DNA from: Propionispora vibrioides
GTDB taxonomy: Bacteria > Bacillota > Negativicutes > Propionisporales > Propionisporaceae
Direction: 5' to 3'
NCBI RefSeq assembly: GCF_900110485.1
Contig: NZ_FODY01000009.1
Coordinates: 1 to 45,510 of the forward strand
Length of the DNA: 45,510 nt
Part shown: positions 1-8,505 of the stretch, in pieces
How positions within the stretch are numbered: position 1 is the stretch's first letter
How the letters are laid out: every line of letters starts with the position of its first letter
Position numbers and translations under genes: made by a program
Notes under the pieces: generated by a model
Databases searched by the model: none
Told to the model about the DNA's origin: nothing
Seen by the model: the letters and a program-made list of their open reading frames with translations, nothing else

Positions 1-151
1 CATAGCAAAGGGCGGCTTCCCGACAGCGTCGTTGTACTTCTCCGACGGTGGATCTTGCGCAGCCAACGCTTGCTGCTATTTCGCGCTGACGGTGACCTTT
101 TTCAGTTAGTCGAAGGATTTCTAGTATTCTCACTGGTTCCTCACACCTCAT
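1..151 (-). CDS. istA: IS21-family transposase IstA, N-terminal fragment
   Basis: Reading the minus strand from the ATG at 151 gives MRCEEPVRILEILRLTEKGH and continues with an HTH of the form RQREIAASVGCARSTVGEV before the window edge. This is the N-terminal helix-turn-helix that IS21 transposases use to bind their terminal repeats. A GGGGAG ribosome binding site precedes the ATG. The catalytic DDE core is outside the window, so whether the gene is intact cannot be judged. Confidence 0.75.
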   Translation of the reverse strand, partial: MRCEEPVRILEILRLTEKGHRQREIAASVGCARSTVGEVQRRCREAALCY

Positions 152-166
152 AAATTTCTCCCCTAG

Positions 167-187
167 CAATGGTCTTTTAGACCATTG
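167..187. other. Perfect hairpin in the transposase leader
   Basis: CAATGGTCT and AGACCATTG form a perfect 9-bp inverted repeat around a TTT loop, directly upstream of the transposase ribosome binding site. In IS elements such leader hairpins often limit transposase expression from outside transcription. That role is inferred here. Confidence 0.5.
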
Positions 188-220
188 TAGAGGGTTTCTT
201 CACGAGGTGGCACCAGTTAT

Positions 221-315
221 TTGGCCGAATGTGCTCGGATTGGTTGGCCGAATAGCTCCGGATTCACTGGCCGAATGTGGCCGGAATCGTTGGTCGAATC
301 ACACCGGAATATGCA
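221..315. repeat. Four 23-bp tandem terminal repeats of the IS21-like element
   Basis: Units begin at 221, 244, 267 and 290, with an exact 23-bp period. Each follows the pattern TTGGCCGAATnnnnCCGGA. Multiple internal repeats at the tips are typical of IS21-family elements and are the transposase binding sites. The outermost unit ends at the element boundary near 315. Confidence 0.75.
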
Positions 316-353
316 CTAAAACAGGGGTAATTGATTAAAAAAGGAGTTTTATC

Positions 354-1817
354 ATGGCCGTAAGTTTAATGGGAAATAATCGACGTTTGACTGCATCAAG
401 TGATAATAGGAATGTTTTAGTCACTATTGACGACCGCTTAATTCGCCCAAATGGACGGGCCTCATATTCAATTGATCATTTTCAGCAAAATATTGTTCAG
501 ATGAATATTAATCTATTTAGCTTAGTCTATTTAATAGGAACAGTACAAGTTAGGCGGCTAAGCCCATCAAACAGAGATAAGTTCTACGATTTTGAATATA
601 TACTTAGTTATTTAAAAAGGGACCCAGAATTAAAGGTAGAGATTTCATTGATCCGAACCGAGCGGGGAAGTGAGGTATTAAGACAGGCATCTGAAGACTT
701 AGGGGTTGGCCTTGCGGCCATAGTTGCAGATCAGCTTTATGGAATAAGGCTTAACACTTTACGAAGAATTCTTACTTCAGGCTTAAGGCCAGATTTTACT
801 TGTTTTACACATAACAATGAAGAATTAGTGATTGAATCTAAGGGAACCTGTACCCATATTGATGAGGCAACTATACAACACGCCCAAGAGCAAAAAGGAA
901 CAGCAAATTGCAACATCTCCATAGTATCAATTTCGAGATTTCAAGAAAATACAATCTCTGAGGTTGAGTTCCTTGATCCACCAACAAACGATGCGTGTGA
1001 TAATTTAGAGACGAGGATACGTATAGCCATGGCAGAGCACTATGCGTCTGTATTTTCTCTTATTGGACAAGCAGAGTTAAGTCGTTACTTTTTGCATATG
1101 AAAAATAGACTATTATATGATACTCAGTTTCCTGAATTTGAGGAAAAGACGTACCTTTTTACAAAGATAAAAAATCGTTATACTAAGCTCAATATACAAA
1201 ACAAAATATACTACGGACGAATTGAGCAAATCGATAAGGAACTGCATAGATTCTCCGGTATTGATGAACGATTATTAACTATAAACGAGTTCTGGTCCTT
1301 TGAAGAATATAGAGAGGATACTGAGTTTGTCGAAGATAATAACACATACTATATTTTCAGGGATGGCTTGTGCATTATAGACATAAAGAATTTACGCCCT
1401 TTTAAGAAGAAAGTAAAAGGGAGAATAAAAAATATACAGGAAAGTACAAAAATCACCGATGTTGACCATATGAATATAATTAACTTTGAAAACTATATAA
1501 AATATGTATTTAGTATAAATGGGTGGGACGTTGAGCATGGCAATGAGAACTTTGATTTGGGTTGGGATCTAATAGTAAAAAAGGCAGATAAAAAATACGG
1601 GGTAGAACTTAAGCTAGCTTCAAAGCCCCAAAGGGAATTCTCATTTGATGCTGTGATAAAACCAAGAAAGGGAACATTTAACAAATTAATTCTAATTACA
1701 AACCGAGAATTAAAAAATTATGTGAAATTCCGTAATATTGATAATATAGTAATAATCGATCGGCCAATACTAAGACAAATTATTGAGGACTCTACTTATT
1801 TAAGTAGAATCATCTAG
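354..1817 (+). CDS. Protein with two PD-(D/E)XK nuclease-like motifs, function unknown
   Basis: This 487-residue protein is not a family I can name. Two separate stretches look like PD-(D/E)XK nuclease cores. One is GLRPDFTCF...VIESKG, with D147 and E161-S-K163. The other, near the C-terminus, is FENYIKYVF...DLGWDL...YGVELKLAS, with D405 and E418-L-K420, and resembles Mrr-type restriction endonucleases. The middle (about 200-370) is charged and without recognisable motifs. An AAGGAG site sits 8 bp before the ATG. The gene is clearly AT-richer than the PTS operon downstream, and an IS21 end lies just upstream, both signs of an accessory, possibly transferred, gene. A role in DNA cleavage or defence is inference. 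One of the two motifs could be structural only. Confidence 0.6.
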   Translation: MAVSLMGNNRRLTASSDNRNVLVTIDDRLIRPNGRASYSIDHFQQNIVQMNINLFSLVYLIGTVQVRRLSPSNRDKFYDFEYILSYLKRDPELKVEISLIRTERGSEVLRQASEDLGVGLAAIVADQLYGIRLNTLRRILTSGLRPDFTCFTHNNEELVIESKGTCTHIDEATIQHAQEQKGTANCNISIVSISRFQENTISEVEFLDPPTNDACDNLETRIRIAMAEHYASVFSLIGQAELSRYFLHMKNRLLYDTQFPEFEEKTYLFTKIKNRYTKLNIQNKIYYGRIEQIDKELHRFSGIDERLLTINEFWSFEEYREDTEFVEDNNTYYIFRDGLCIIDIKNLRPFKKKVKGRIKNIQESTKITDVDHMNIINFENYIKYVFSINGWDVEHGNENFDLGWDLIVKKADKKYGVELKLASKPQREFSFDAVIKPRKGTFNKLILITNRELKNYVKFRNIDNIVIIDRPILRQIIEDSTYLSRII

Positions 1818-2001
1818 TAAAAGTAATATCTAGTTAGTCAACGTTTGAGCTTTGGCATTGAGTATATACTTTTATAAATAATTATTTTTATTGGTAAAGC
1901 CTTCTATCTAAAGTAAAGGTTACAAAATATGAACAGAAAGCTACATATTCATTTTAATTTTTCAGAAAAATATTGAGAATGGTTAAGGGGGAGGTGCAAC
2001 T

Positions 2002-2247
2002 ATGAGCAATAATAATTATTTGCGTGAAGAAGAACAATTTAAAGAAATTCTTAATAATGAAGAAATAAGCAAAATAAAAGATCCAGAGCTTAGAAATATT
2101 CGATCAAAATATTGGGGTTTAAGGCATCAAGCCTTTTTAAATGAACACAAAATACCAGACAGAATGCTCGGGACGGAACTTGATAAAATCAAAGCAGAAG
2201 AGATGAAAGAGCTTAATGAATATAGACAACGTAATAATAAAAATTAA
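2002..2247 (+). CDS. Small charged hypothetical protein
   Basis: An 81-residue, Lys/Glu-rich, probably helical protein with no membrane segment or Cys. A good ribosome binding site (GGGGGAGG) lies 7 bp before the ATG. It follows the two-motif nuclease-like gene after about 185 AT-rich bases without a clear terminator, so it may be cotranscribed. I do not recognise the family. The motif HKIPDRMLGTELDKIKAEE near residues 49-67 could serve as a search key. Confidence 0.5.
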   Translation: MSNNNYLREEEQFKEILNNEEISKIKDPELRNIRSKYWGLRHQAFLNEHKIPDRMLGTELDKIKAEEMKELNEYRQRNNKN

Positions 2248-2545
2248 AAATATCTTTTAACACTTAATATAGGATTTAGGGGTTTCTCCTAGGTGCTTTG
2301 ACCTTCAAACCACAATGCATATAGGTGAATCTAAACATTAGGTGTTTTCTTTTCAACCATTATGTTAACTCGATGCACGTGGAGTGTGTAGCAAGGAATT
2401 AAATATTTCAGAAGCTTCACAAAGGTGGATTTGCAAGGTACTGATCACCATGTCGAACTTTTGTCCAATACGAACGAGTAATCGATTTGACGTGAGAGGG
2501 AATGCATTATTCGAATTTTTGGTTTGAATTTTAATAAATTTGGTT

Positions 2546-2594
2546 AAAAAGAGATAAGATCAACCCTTCATAAAGGTTGATCTTATCTCTTTTT
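2546..2594. terminator. Strong bidirectional intrinsic terminator
   Basis: GAGATAAGATCAACC pairs perfectly with GGTTGATCTTATCTC around a short loop, with A and T runs on the two sides. It separates the plus-strand gene ending at 2247 from the minus-strand repressor gene ending at 2610 and would serve both. The 2248-2545 stretch before it shows no gene that I can support. Confidence 0.85.
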
Positions 2595-2609
2595 TAGTAT
2601 TTCTGAAAG

Positions 2610-2840
2610 TTATTTATTCCTTTTCGGATTATTACTTAACCCAGCTAAATAATCCAACGAAACACCATAATACTCTGCTAATGCAGTAGCGACATCAAAA
2701 GAAGGGACTCGTTCACCCTTTTCCCAATAGCTTACTGTTTGTTTGGTAACTTTAAATTTTGTTCCTGCTTGTTCAAGCGTCAAGTTGTTTGATAGCCGAA
2801 GACTTTTTAGCCTTTGCCCTAAAATTTCTCGTGAAAGCAT
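2610..2840 (-). CDS. Cro/C1-type (XRE) HTH repressor
   Basis: A 76-residue single-domain DNA-binding protein. Residues about 6-62 form the HTH_3 fold, with LTLEQAGTKFKVTKQTVSYW as the helix-turn-helix and the usual WEKGERVPS turn after it. The length is that of small phage repressors or restriction-modification controller proteins. An AAGGAG site precedes the ATG. Two perfect palindromes in the divergent region immediately upstream (2857-2909) are its likely operators, so autoregulation and control of a rightward transcript are expected. Its partner is uncertain. The nuclease-like gene at 354 or a lost phage gene are candidates. Confidence 0.8.
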   Translation of the reverse strand: MLSREILGQRLKSLRLSNNLTLEQAGTKFKVTKQTVSYWEKGERVPSFDVATALAEYYGVSLDYLAGLSNNPKRNK

Positions 2841-2856
2841 AAAAATACTCCTTGAC

Positions 2857-2909
2857 AGTCAACTGGATGTTGACTAAAATAGAAACTGTAAGTCAACTGT
2901 GAGTTGACA
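2857..2909. promoter_or_regulatory. Twin palindromic operator for the XRE repressor
   Basis: Site 1 is AGTCAAC-tggat-GTTGACT at 2857-2875. Site 2 is GTCAACT-gtg-AGTTGAC at 2892-2908. Both are perfect inverted repeats sharing the half-site GTCAAC, with starts about 35 bp apart, between the repressor start and the rightward stretch. The shared half-site and the position make cooperative binding by the divergent XRE protein likely. Confidence 0.65.
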
Positions 2910-2929
2910 GAGCTAATTATTAAAAGGAG

Positions 2930-3190
2930 GTGATGCCAATCAAACCCGCAATCCCAAAACATGAAAGCGAGGTGAGCAAACACACAAAGCAGTATCATCA
3001 GCCGGCAAGCAGGATACTGCCTGGTTCGTTGTGCCCAAAAGGAGGCACAAAAGTACAAAAACACATTCTCATTATAACCTACCTACCAAATTTCGTAAAC
3101 TATTCTGTCATATTCTCTCAGCATGCTTTGCACTTGTTCGTTCGTAAATCCATTCCTGATATAAAGGAGGAATTTCCATGGATTTTTTAG
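2930..3190 (+). CDS. Doubtful small ORF opposite the repressor
   Basis: A GTG-initiated frame of 86 codons preceded by AAAGGAGG that is almost too close to the start. It reads away from the repressor operators, which is where a repressed gene would sit, but the sequence resembles no family I know and its 3' end runs into the ribosome binding site and first codons of the EIIC gene at 3178. It may be a decayed remnant. The 2910-3177 stretch shows nothing else convincing. Confidence 0.2.
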   Translation: MMPIKPAIPKHESEVSKHTKQYHQPASRILPGSLCPKGGTKVQKHILIITYLPNFVNYSVIFSQHALHLFVRKSIPDIKEEFPWIF

Positions 3191-3762
3191 TAGCCACCGG
3201 CGAGAGCTTTATCAAGCTCATCAACACCGGTGGAGAAACACTAGTCGGCATGATCACCGGTATTTTACCGGCGGCGTTAATTGCCCTAACCATTATGAAC
3301 ACCATCATTGCCTTAGTTGGCCAGGACCGGATTGAGGGACTGGCCCAGCGGCTGGCCGGGAAACGGATTCTGGTCCGTTATTTATTCCTGCCGTACCTGT
3401 CGGCGTTTTTCTTTTCCAATCCCACCGCCTTTCTGATGGGGCGGTTTCTGCCGGAGCGATATAAGCCCGGTTACTATGAGGCGGTGAACTGCAGTACCAT
3501 GGCGCCGCTGATGTGCTTCTTTCCCCATGTCAATCCGGCGGAACTCTACGCCTGGCTGGGTGTGGCCGACGGGGTAATGAAGCTGGGCTTACCCATCGGG
3601 CCATTGGCTGTCAGCGTCTTTTTCCTGGCCATGTTTACAACGACTTTGAAAGCCTTTGTCGTGGAAAAGATCGCCCATGCTTTAGCTAGGAAGAAGGGCC
3701 TCGACTGGGACAAGCTGGAGGCCCGGAAGTTAGGTGGGGCAATTGAGGAACCTTTGCTGTAA
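3178..3762 (+). CDS. srlA: PTS glucitol/sorbitol-type EIIC component
   Basis: A 194-residue polytopic membrane protein of the Gut (PTS-EIIC-GUT) family, one half of the sugar channel of a glucitol-type phosphotransferase system. Family-like stretches are GMITGILPAALIALTIMN near the N-terminus, FFSNPTAFLMGRFLPERYKP in the middle and LGLPIGPLAVS near the C-terminus. The length matches E. coli SrlA (about 187). It starts at an ATG 8 bp after AAAGGAGG and is the first gene of a tightly spaced operon with separate EIIB, EIIC2, EIIA, GutM and two enzymes. The substrate need not be sorbitol, as the operon lacks a sorbitol-6-phosphate dehydrogenase of the SrlD type. Confidence 0.9.
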   Translation: MDFLVATGESFIKLINTGGETLVGMITGILPAALIALTIMNTIIALVGQDRIEGLAQRLAGKRILVRYLFLPYLSAFFFSNPTAFLMGRFLPERYKPGYYEAVNCSTMAPLMCFFPHVNPAELYAWLGVADGVMKLGLPIGPLAVSVFFLAMFTTTLKAFVVEKIAHALARKKGLDWDKLEARKLGGAIEEPLL

Positions 3763-4709
<947 letters not shown>

Positions 4710-4720
4710 GAGGGAAGAGG

Positions 4721-5086
4721 ATGGATATCTATCGTACTGTGATTGGGTCTATTGGTCCTTACGCTTTGGACTTTCTCGAAACCGACGTACTGATTACCTT
4801 TTACCCCCAGGCTCCGGATGGGTTAAAGGACTACTGCCTGATTCTGACTCCAGCGGACTTAGCAGCCGACATTCAAATAGGGGATTATCTGGTATTGGGT
4901 GAGAAGCGGTATTTCATTACCGCCGTAGGTCCTGTCGCCAGTGAAAACCTGCGCAATCTGGGGCATATCTCGCTGCGCTTTGACGGGGCCATTACCACTC
5001 CCTGGGCTGGGAGCATCCATCTGGCGGGTGGCAAACCTAGGGCAGCGAATGTAGGCGAGACATTGGCTATTGAGCGGGAAGCGTAG
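4721..5086 (+). CDS. srlB: PTS glucitol-type EIIA-like component, expected histidine absent
   Basis: The 121 residues align along their length with E. coli SrlB: YRTVIGSIG, LITFYPQAP, ITAVGPVASENLRNLGHISL and GSIHLAGG all fit. The E. coli phosphoacceptor is H43 in YCFIH, as I recall it. The aligned segment here reads YCLILTPADL, with Leu (L42) in place of the His. The remaining histidines, H81 (LGHIS) and H98 (SIHLAG), are positions that E. coli also has. Either phosphate uses a different His or this subunit is not a normal phosphocarrier. Start: ATG after AGGAGGGAAGAGG. Confidence 0.82.
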   Translation: MDIYRTVIGSIGPYALDFLETDVLITFYPQAPDGLKDYCLILTPADLAADIQIGDYLVLGEKRYFITAVGPVASENLRNLGHISLRFDGAITTPWAGSIHLAGGKPRAANVGETLAIEREA

Positions 5087-5100
5087 GGGAGGGCAGCGGC

Positions 5101-5508
5101 ATGAACAGCCTAAGCCTGGAAGCCCTGCTGGTCTATCTCTTTATCCTCATCCTGTTGCAAGGACTGCTTGGTATCTACCAACTGAAAAAGATCACCCGGA
5201 CGCTGGGGCGTCTGCAGAGAATGGGTATTTGTGGCTGTGGCAGTGCCCGGCACTGGACGGGGTGGCGGGTATACTATCTCATCCTGGCCGACTCCACCGG
5301 ACGTATCCGCAGTGCCTACCGCCTAAAGGGTATCAGTCTCGGTACCGCTTTTATACCGGATAAGAAGTTTACCTTTAGTGAAATTTCCGAACTGCTGGCC
5401 GACTATGGACAGCGGAAAAAATTAACCCTCCAAGAGACCGCCCAGCTTCGCGCCGCCGAAGAGGTTCATCGGAAGCTGGCAGCGCTGCCAGTCGCTAGGG
5501 CGATCTAA
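5101..5508 (+). CDS. gutM: GutM-type glucitol operon activator-like protein
   Basis: 135 residues with an N-terminal membrane segment (LLVYLFILILLQGLLGIYQL) and a cytoplasmic part starting with a GCGSARHWTGWRVYYLILAD stretch. That order fits the GutM family (PF06923), which accompanies glucitol PTS genes and in E. coli (SrlM) activates the srl operon. The gene is in the middle of the PTS operon, 14 bp after the EIIA gene. How a membrane-anchored protein activates transcription is not shown by the sequence. Confidence 0.75.
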   Translation: MNSLSLEALLVYLFILILLQGLLGIYQLKKITRTLGRLQRMGICGCGSARHWTGWRVYYLILADSTGRIRSAYRLKGISLGTAFIPDKKFTFSEISELLADYGQRKKLTLQETAQLRAAEEVHRKLAALPVARAI

Positions 5509-5539
5509 CATCAGAATAAAGGAGACAACGATAAATATC

Positions 5540-6559
5540 ATGAACCAGGAGAAATATCCGGTCACCTATGGCCGGAATCTGTTAACCACCTTAACTGATA
5601 GTAAAGAAAACTGGCTGATTGTCACTGATCCGGTTATCTGGGAAAAGCTGAAAGGGCAGGTTAAGCAAGATGCGATTCAGCTCTATTTCGTCACTACTAT
5701 GGAGAAAAAGGTCATGGACGAAGAAGTCAAAACCTTATCGGGTTTTACGCAGGTGCTGGGCCTGGGCGGCGGCATGGCTGCCGACGCGGCCAAACTGTGG
5801 GCCACGGCTCATCAGGTGCCCTTATATCAGATGCCGACCGCCTTATCGGTTAACGCCTTTCTTTGCTACAAGACGGCGGTCCGCTATGACCATGTAGTTA
5901 AATATGAAGGCGATATTCTGCCGAAAGAGATATTGATTGATTTCGATATCCTGGAGCAGGCGCCCCGCCATTTAAACCTGTCCGGTGTTGGCGATCTGTT
6001 GAGCTGCCTGACGGCCAGCTACGACTGGAAGATCAATGCCCTGATTACCAAATCCCATGCCTTTGATCAGCGGATCTATGACGAGACACAAGACATGCTG
6101 GCCTTGTTAGCCGAGTATATGGGCGATATTGTGAAGAACAAAGAACCGGGCCTGCGCTATATCGTCCGGGCCTATAAAGGCATCGCCGAACACAGCTACC
6201 GGATGCGGCATACCATGTGGGAAGACGGTTCGGAGCACAATGTCTTTATGAACCTGGAACGGATCACCGGCAAACAGTTCCTGCATGGACAGTGCGTTTG
6301 TCTGGGCGTCTACTTTATGTCGGCTTTTCAGGATAACCAGCATGAGCGGGCGGTGTCGCTGATTCAGCGGTCGGAAATTGATATTAGGCCCCAGGCGCTG
6401 CAGGTGACGATCGACGATATCCGGCAGGCTCTACTCACGTTGAACGAGTTTGTCCGGGCGCAGAATATTCGCTATTCGATCTGCAATGCCAAAGAGGTTA
6501 CCGCGGAGTGGGTAGAGGAGATCTTAGCGAAATATCAGCGGGATTTTCGGATAAGTTAG
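5540..6559 (+). CDS. Glycerol-1-phosphate-dehydrogenase-like (Fe/Zn alcohol dehydrogenase superfamily) enzyme
   Basis: 339 residues of the dehydroquinate-synthase/iron-alcohol-dehydrogenase fold, closest in style to sn-glycerol-1-phosphate dehydrogenases (AraM/EgsA). The NAD(P)-binding turn is GLGGGMAADAAKLWA and the active-site loop is MPTALSVNAFLCYKT. The metal triad is probably D152 (SGVGDLLS), H233 (SEHNVF) and H249 (LHGQCV). In this operon it should oxidise the phosphorylated polyol delivered by the PTS, in place of the SDR enzyme SrlD of E. coli. Oxidation at C1 of an amino-polyol phosphate would feed the deaminase downstream. That substrate is inference. Confidence 0.78.
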   Translation: MNQEKYPVTYGRNLLTTLTDSKENWLIVTDPVIWEKLKGQVKQDAIQLYFVTTMEKKVMDEEVKTLSGFTQVLGLGGGMAADAAKLWATAHQVPLYQMPTALSVNAFLCYKTAVRYDHVVKYEGDILPKEILIDFDILEQAPRHLNLSGVGDLLSCLTASYDWKINALITKSHAFDQRIYDETQDMLALLAEYMGDIVKNKEPGLRYIVRAYKGIAEHSYRMRHTMWEDGSEHNVFMNLERITGKQFLHGQCVCLGVYFMSAFQDNQHERAVSLIQRSEIDIRPQALQVTIDDIRQALLTLNEFVRAQNIRYSICNAKEVTAEWVEEILAKYQRDFRIS

Positions 6560-6593
6560 GCTATTAAATTACAAGATCATTAACCAATACATC

Positions 6594-6619
6594 ACCGGGC
6601 AGGCGTCTGCCTGCCCGGT
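6594..6619 (+). promoter_or_regulatory. GC-rich hairpin between dehydrogenase and deaminase genes
   Basis: ACCGGGCAGGC and GCCTGCCCGGT pair perfectly over 11 bp with a GTCT loop, just before the ribosome binding site of the next gene. There is no T-run, so it is more likely an mRNA stabiliser or processing site that sets a different level for the deaminase than a terminator. Confidence 0.5.
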
Positions 6620-6639
6620 ATAAGGAGGGACTACCGTTA

Positions 6640-7374
6640 GTGAAGATCATCGTAACCGATTCGTATGAAGCATCCTGCCGGGAAGCGGCTAATCAACTGC
6701 TGAGCGTTGTTAAAGACAATCCGCAAGCTTGTTTGGGTTTAGCGACCGGCGGGACGGCGCAAGGAGTGTATCCGTATTTGGTGGAGGCGTATAAGCAGCA
6801 GGTGGTGAGCTTTAAAGAAATCCGGACGGTTAACCTGGATGAATATATCGGTTTAAAGCCGGATCATCCGCAGAGCTACCGCCATTACATGGATACATAT
6901 TTATTTGATCATATTGATATCAATCCACTAAACACTTATATCCCTTCCGGCAGCCAATTGCTGCAGCCGGAGATCACCAACTTTAGCCGTATCCTGGAGA
7001 TCTGGCCCAGAGATGTGCAGCTATTAGGTGTCGGGGTGAATGGACATATTGGGTTTAACGAGCCGGGGGAAGTGCTGCAGGCCGGGGTGCATGTGGCTAC
7101 GCTGGATGCGGCTACCATACAGGCCAATGCCCGATTCTTTGCCAGCGAAGACGAGGTGCCGAGGACGGCCATTACCATGGGGGTTGGCGATATCCTGCAG
7201 GTCGGCAAGATTGTATTGCTGGCCACCGGCAGCCAGAAGGCCGCTGTGTTGCAGAAGCTGCTAACCGGGGATGATGTCACTACGCAAGTTCCCTGCACGC
7301 TCTTAAAGCTGCACCGGGATGTGACGGTGATCCTGGATAAGGAGCTGGCCTGGCAGGTAGGGGTAAGTAGCTGA
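6640..7374 (+). CDS. nagB: Glucosamine-6-phosphate deaminase (NagB family)
   Basis: 244 residues, the usual NagB length. It carries GLATGGTAQGVYPYL (phosphate loop), VNLDEYIGL with the conserved acid, and GVGVNGHIGFNEPG, the catalytic His-containing loop common in Firmicute enzymes. NagB converts glucosamine-6-phosphate to fructose-6-phosphate and ammonia. It starts at GTG after AAGGAGGG and ends the Gut-type PTS operon. Its presence suggests that the sugar imported here is amino-substituted, though a NagB paralogue acting as an isomerase is possible. Confidence 0.88.
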   Translation: MKIIVTDSYEASCREAANQLLSVVKDNPQACLGLATGGTAQGVYPYLVEAYKQQVVSFKEIRTVNLDEYIGLKPDHPQSYRHYMDTYLFDHIDINPLNTYIPSGSQLLQPEITNFSRILEIWPRDVQLLGVGVNGHIGFNEPGEVLQAGVHVATLDAATIQANARFFASEDEVPRTAITMGVGDILQVGKIVLLATGSQKAAVLQKLLTGDDVTTQVPCTLLKLHRDVTVILDKELAWQVGVSS

Positions 7375-7446
7375 TTAGTTGATTAACCAAGGAAAACGGA
7401 GCTTTGGCAAGTCTCTTGTCTTATGAAAAGTATGACTAAGCAGCAA

Positions 7447-7498
7447 GAAAGAGACGGCGTGTGGTCTGAGATAGAAAAGACCGCACGCCGTCTCTTTC
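7447..7498 (+). terminator. Terminator-like stem-loop after nagB
   Basis: GAAAGAGACGGCGTG pairs with CACGCCGTCTCTTTC, extended inward by GGTCT/AGACC across a purine-rich loop. The T-run after it is short, so it may be a weak terminator, but it closes the Gut operon. Confidence 0.6.
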
Positions 7499-7572
7499 CT
7501 GCAGGAGGTAACCCATTTGCGAAAGAATCTTGACAGTATTTTGTCTCCGCGTGTTTCAAATCCGGTAAAGAA

Positions 7573-7601
7573 AAAGTCTCGAGTTTAGGGCTCGAGACTT
7601 T
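7573..7601 (-). terminator. Intrinsic terminator of the chemoreceptor-like gene
   Basis: AAAGTCTCGAG and CTCGAGACTTT form a perfect 11-bp stem. Read on the minus strand it is followed by TTTTTCTTTA, so it terminates the gene ending at 7607. Confidence 0.85.
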
Positions 7602-7606
7602 AGCAT

Positions 7607-8296
7607 CTATTTTACTTTTAATCCGACAATCAGTTCATTGCTGGAGTGTTTTTCGGCAACGGCTGCTGTCTGTTCAATACCGGCTATAATGGTTTGCATG
7701 GAAGATTCAATATTTCCCAGAATCGAATTGATTTTCTTAGTTGCTTCCACACTGTCCTCAGCTAATTTTCGCACTTCCTGCGCCACCACTGCGAAGCCCC
7801 GGCCTTGTTCGCCGGCACGGGCTGCCTCAATAGCCGCATTCAAGCCTAGCAGGTTGGTCTGTTGGGATACCTTATTGATGAAACCAATAACTTCATGGGT
7901 ATTGTTAATATGCTTTTTAGCCTCGTTAACGGAATTGGACAATACCTCTACCTTGGAATTAAGTTCTTCATGCATTAGTGCCTGAGATTTCACTAAATGA
8001 TACAGCATCTTGGTGACAAAATCATCAACAACCTTTACATCTTCCTGTTTATTCTCTTCGATCAACCGGTTTACTTCTTCGTTGCCGGTAATGTTGAGAA
8101 CAGCATCAATGGCCGATGATTTCAATGCATCTCTCACGTCGTTAAACGTTCGAATCCCCATTTGTTTGGCTAACTGGATTGCCACCGCATCGGTTTTGAC
8201 ATCTACAACTCCTACAATATCCACCTCAGGAACCTTCCGGCAAAGCTCCAGAATCCCGGCGCCACCTCTGCCTCCGCCAACTAACAGAACGTTCAT
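7607..8296 (-). CDS. Soluble chemoreceptor signalling protein with N-terminal Rossmann-like domain
   Basis: 229 residues. The N-terminal part begins [17 protein letters not shown], a glycine-rich nucleotide-binding turn followed by VDIVGVVDV, as in NAD(P)-binding Rossmann folds (Gfo/Idh or DapB-like). From about residue 105 it is a helical hairpin with the MCP signalling tip [20 protein letters not shown]. There is no membrane segment and only a short cytoplasmic MCP module, so it should report a cytoplasmic state, perhaps the redox or nucleotide pool, to CheA/CheW. No che gene lies nearby. ATG at 8296 is preferred to TTG at 8299 by its spacing to AAGGGAG. Confidence 0.75.
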   Translation of the reverse strand: MNVLLVGGGRGGAGILELCRKVPEVDIVGVVDVKTDAVAIQLAKQMGIRTFNDVRDALKSSAIDAVLNITGNEEVNRLIEENKQEDVKVVDDFVTKMLYHLVKSQALMHEELNSKVEVLSNSVNEAKKHINNTHEVIGFINKVSQQTNLLGLNAAIEAARAGEQGRGFAVVAQEVRKLAEDSVEATKKINSILGNIESSMQTIIAGIEQTAAVAEKHSSNELIVGLKVK

Positions 8297-8462
8297 CAAG
8301 TATTGCTCCCTTCACTACTAAACTTGCTATTTCCATATTACAATGCCAGAATATACAGACTTCTTTTTTCATAATTATACTACATAAAAATCCCTTCTGC
8401 CTATAGGAACAAGTGATATTTAACGAATCCATAAGAATAGATGTGAAAAAAATAAGTTATTG

Positions 8463-8505
8463 AAAAGAAGTACCAGCCGTTATGGACGGCCGGTACTTCT
8501 TTTTT
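8463..8505. terminator. Strong hairpin with T-run between divergent genes
   Basis: AGAAGTACCAGCCGT pairs with ACGGCCGGTACTTCT (one mismatch) around TATGG and is followed by TTTTTT. It lies between the start of the minus-strand gene at 8296 and the plus-strand gene at 8681, where no plus-strand gene ends. It could insulate the two, or end a short leader RNA. Nothing else is recognised in 8297-8680. Confidence 0.7.

Larger units (their letters stand above)
1..315 (-). mobile_element. Left end of an IS21-family insertion sequence (cut by the window edge)
   Basis: The first 315 bases are one terminus of an IS21-like element. They hold the start of the transposase on the minus strand, a hairpin in its leader and four 23-bp terminal repeats. 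The outer end is TGCATATTCCGG read inward from 315, matching the TG...CA ends usual for IS21. The rest of the element, including the IstB helper ATPase, would lie to the left of the window. The element ends only 39 bp before the start codon of the gene at 354, so it may have replaced that gene's native promoter. Confidence 0.8.

Noticed and set aside
6594-6619. Riboswitch (glmS-like) before nagB
   Set aside because: The intergenic region is only 80 bp with a simple hairpin, far too short for a glmS ribozyme.
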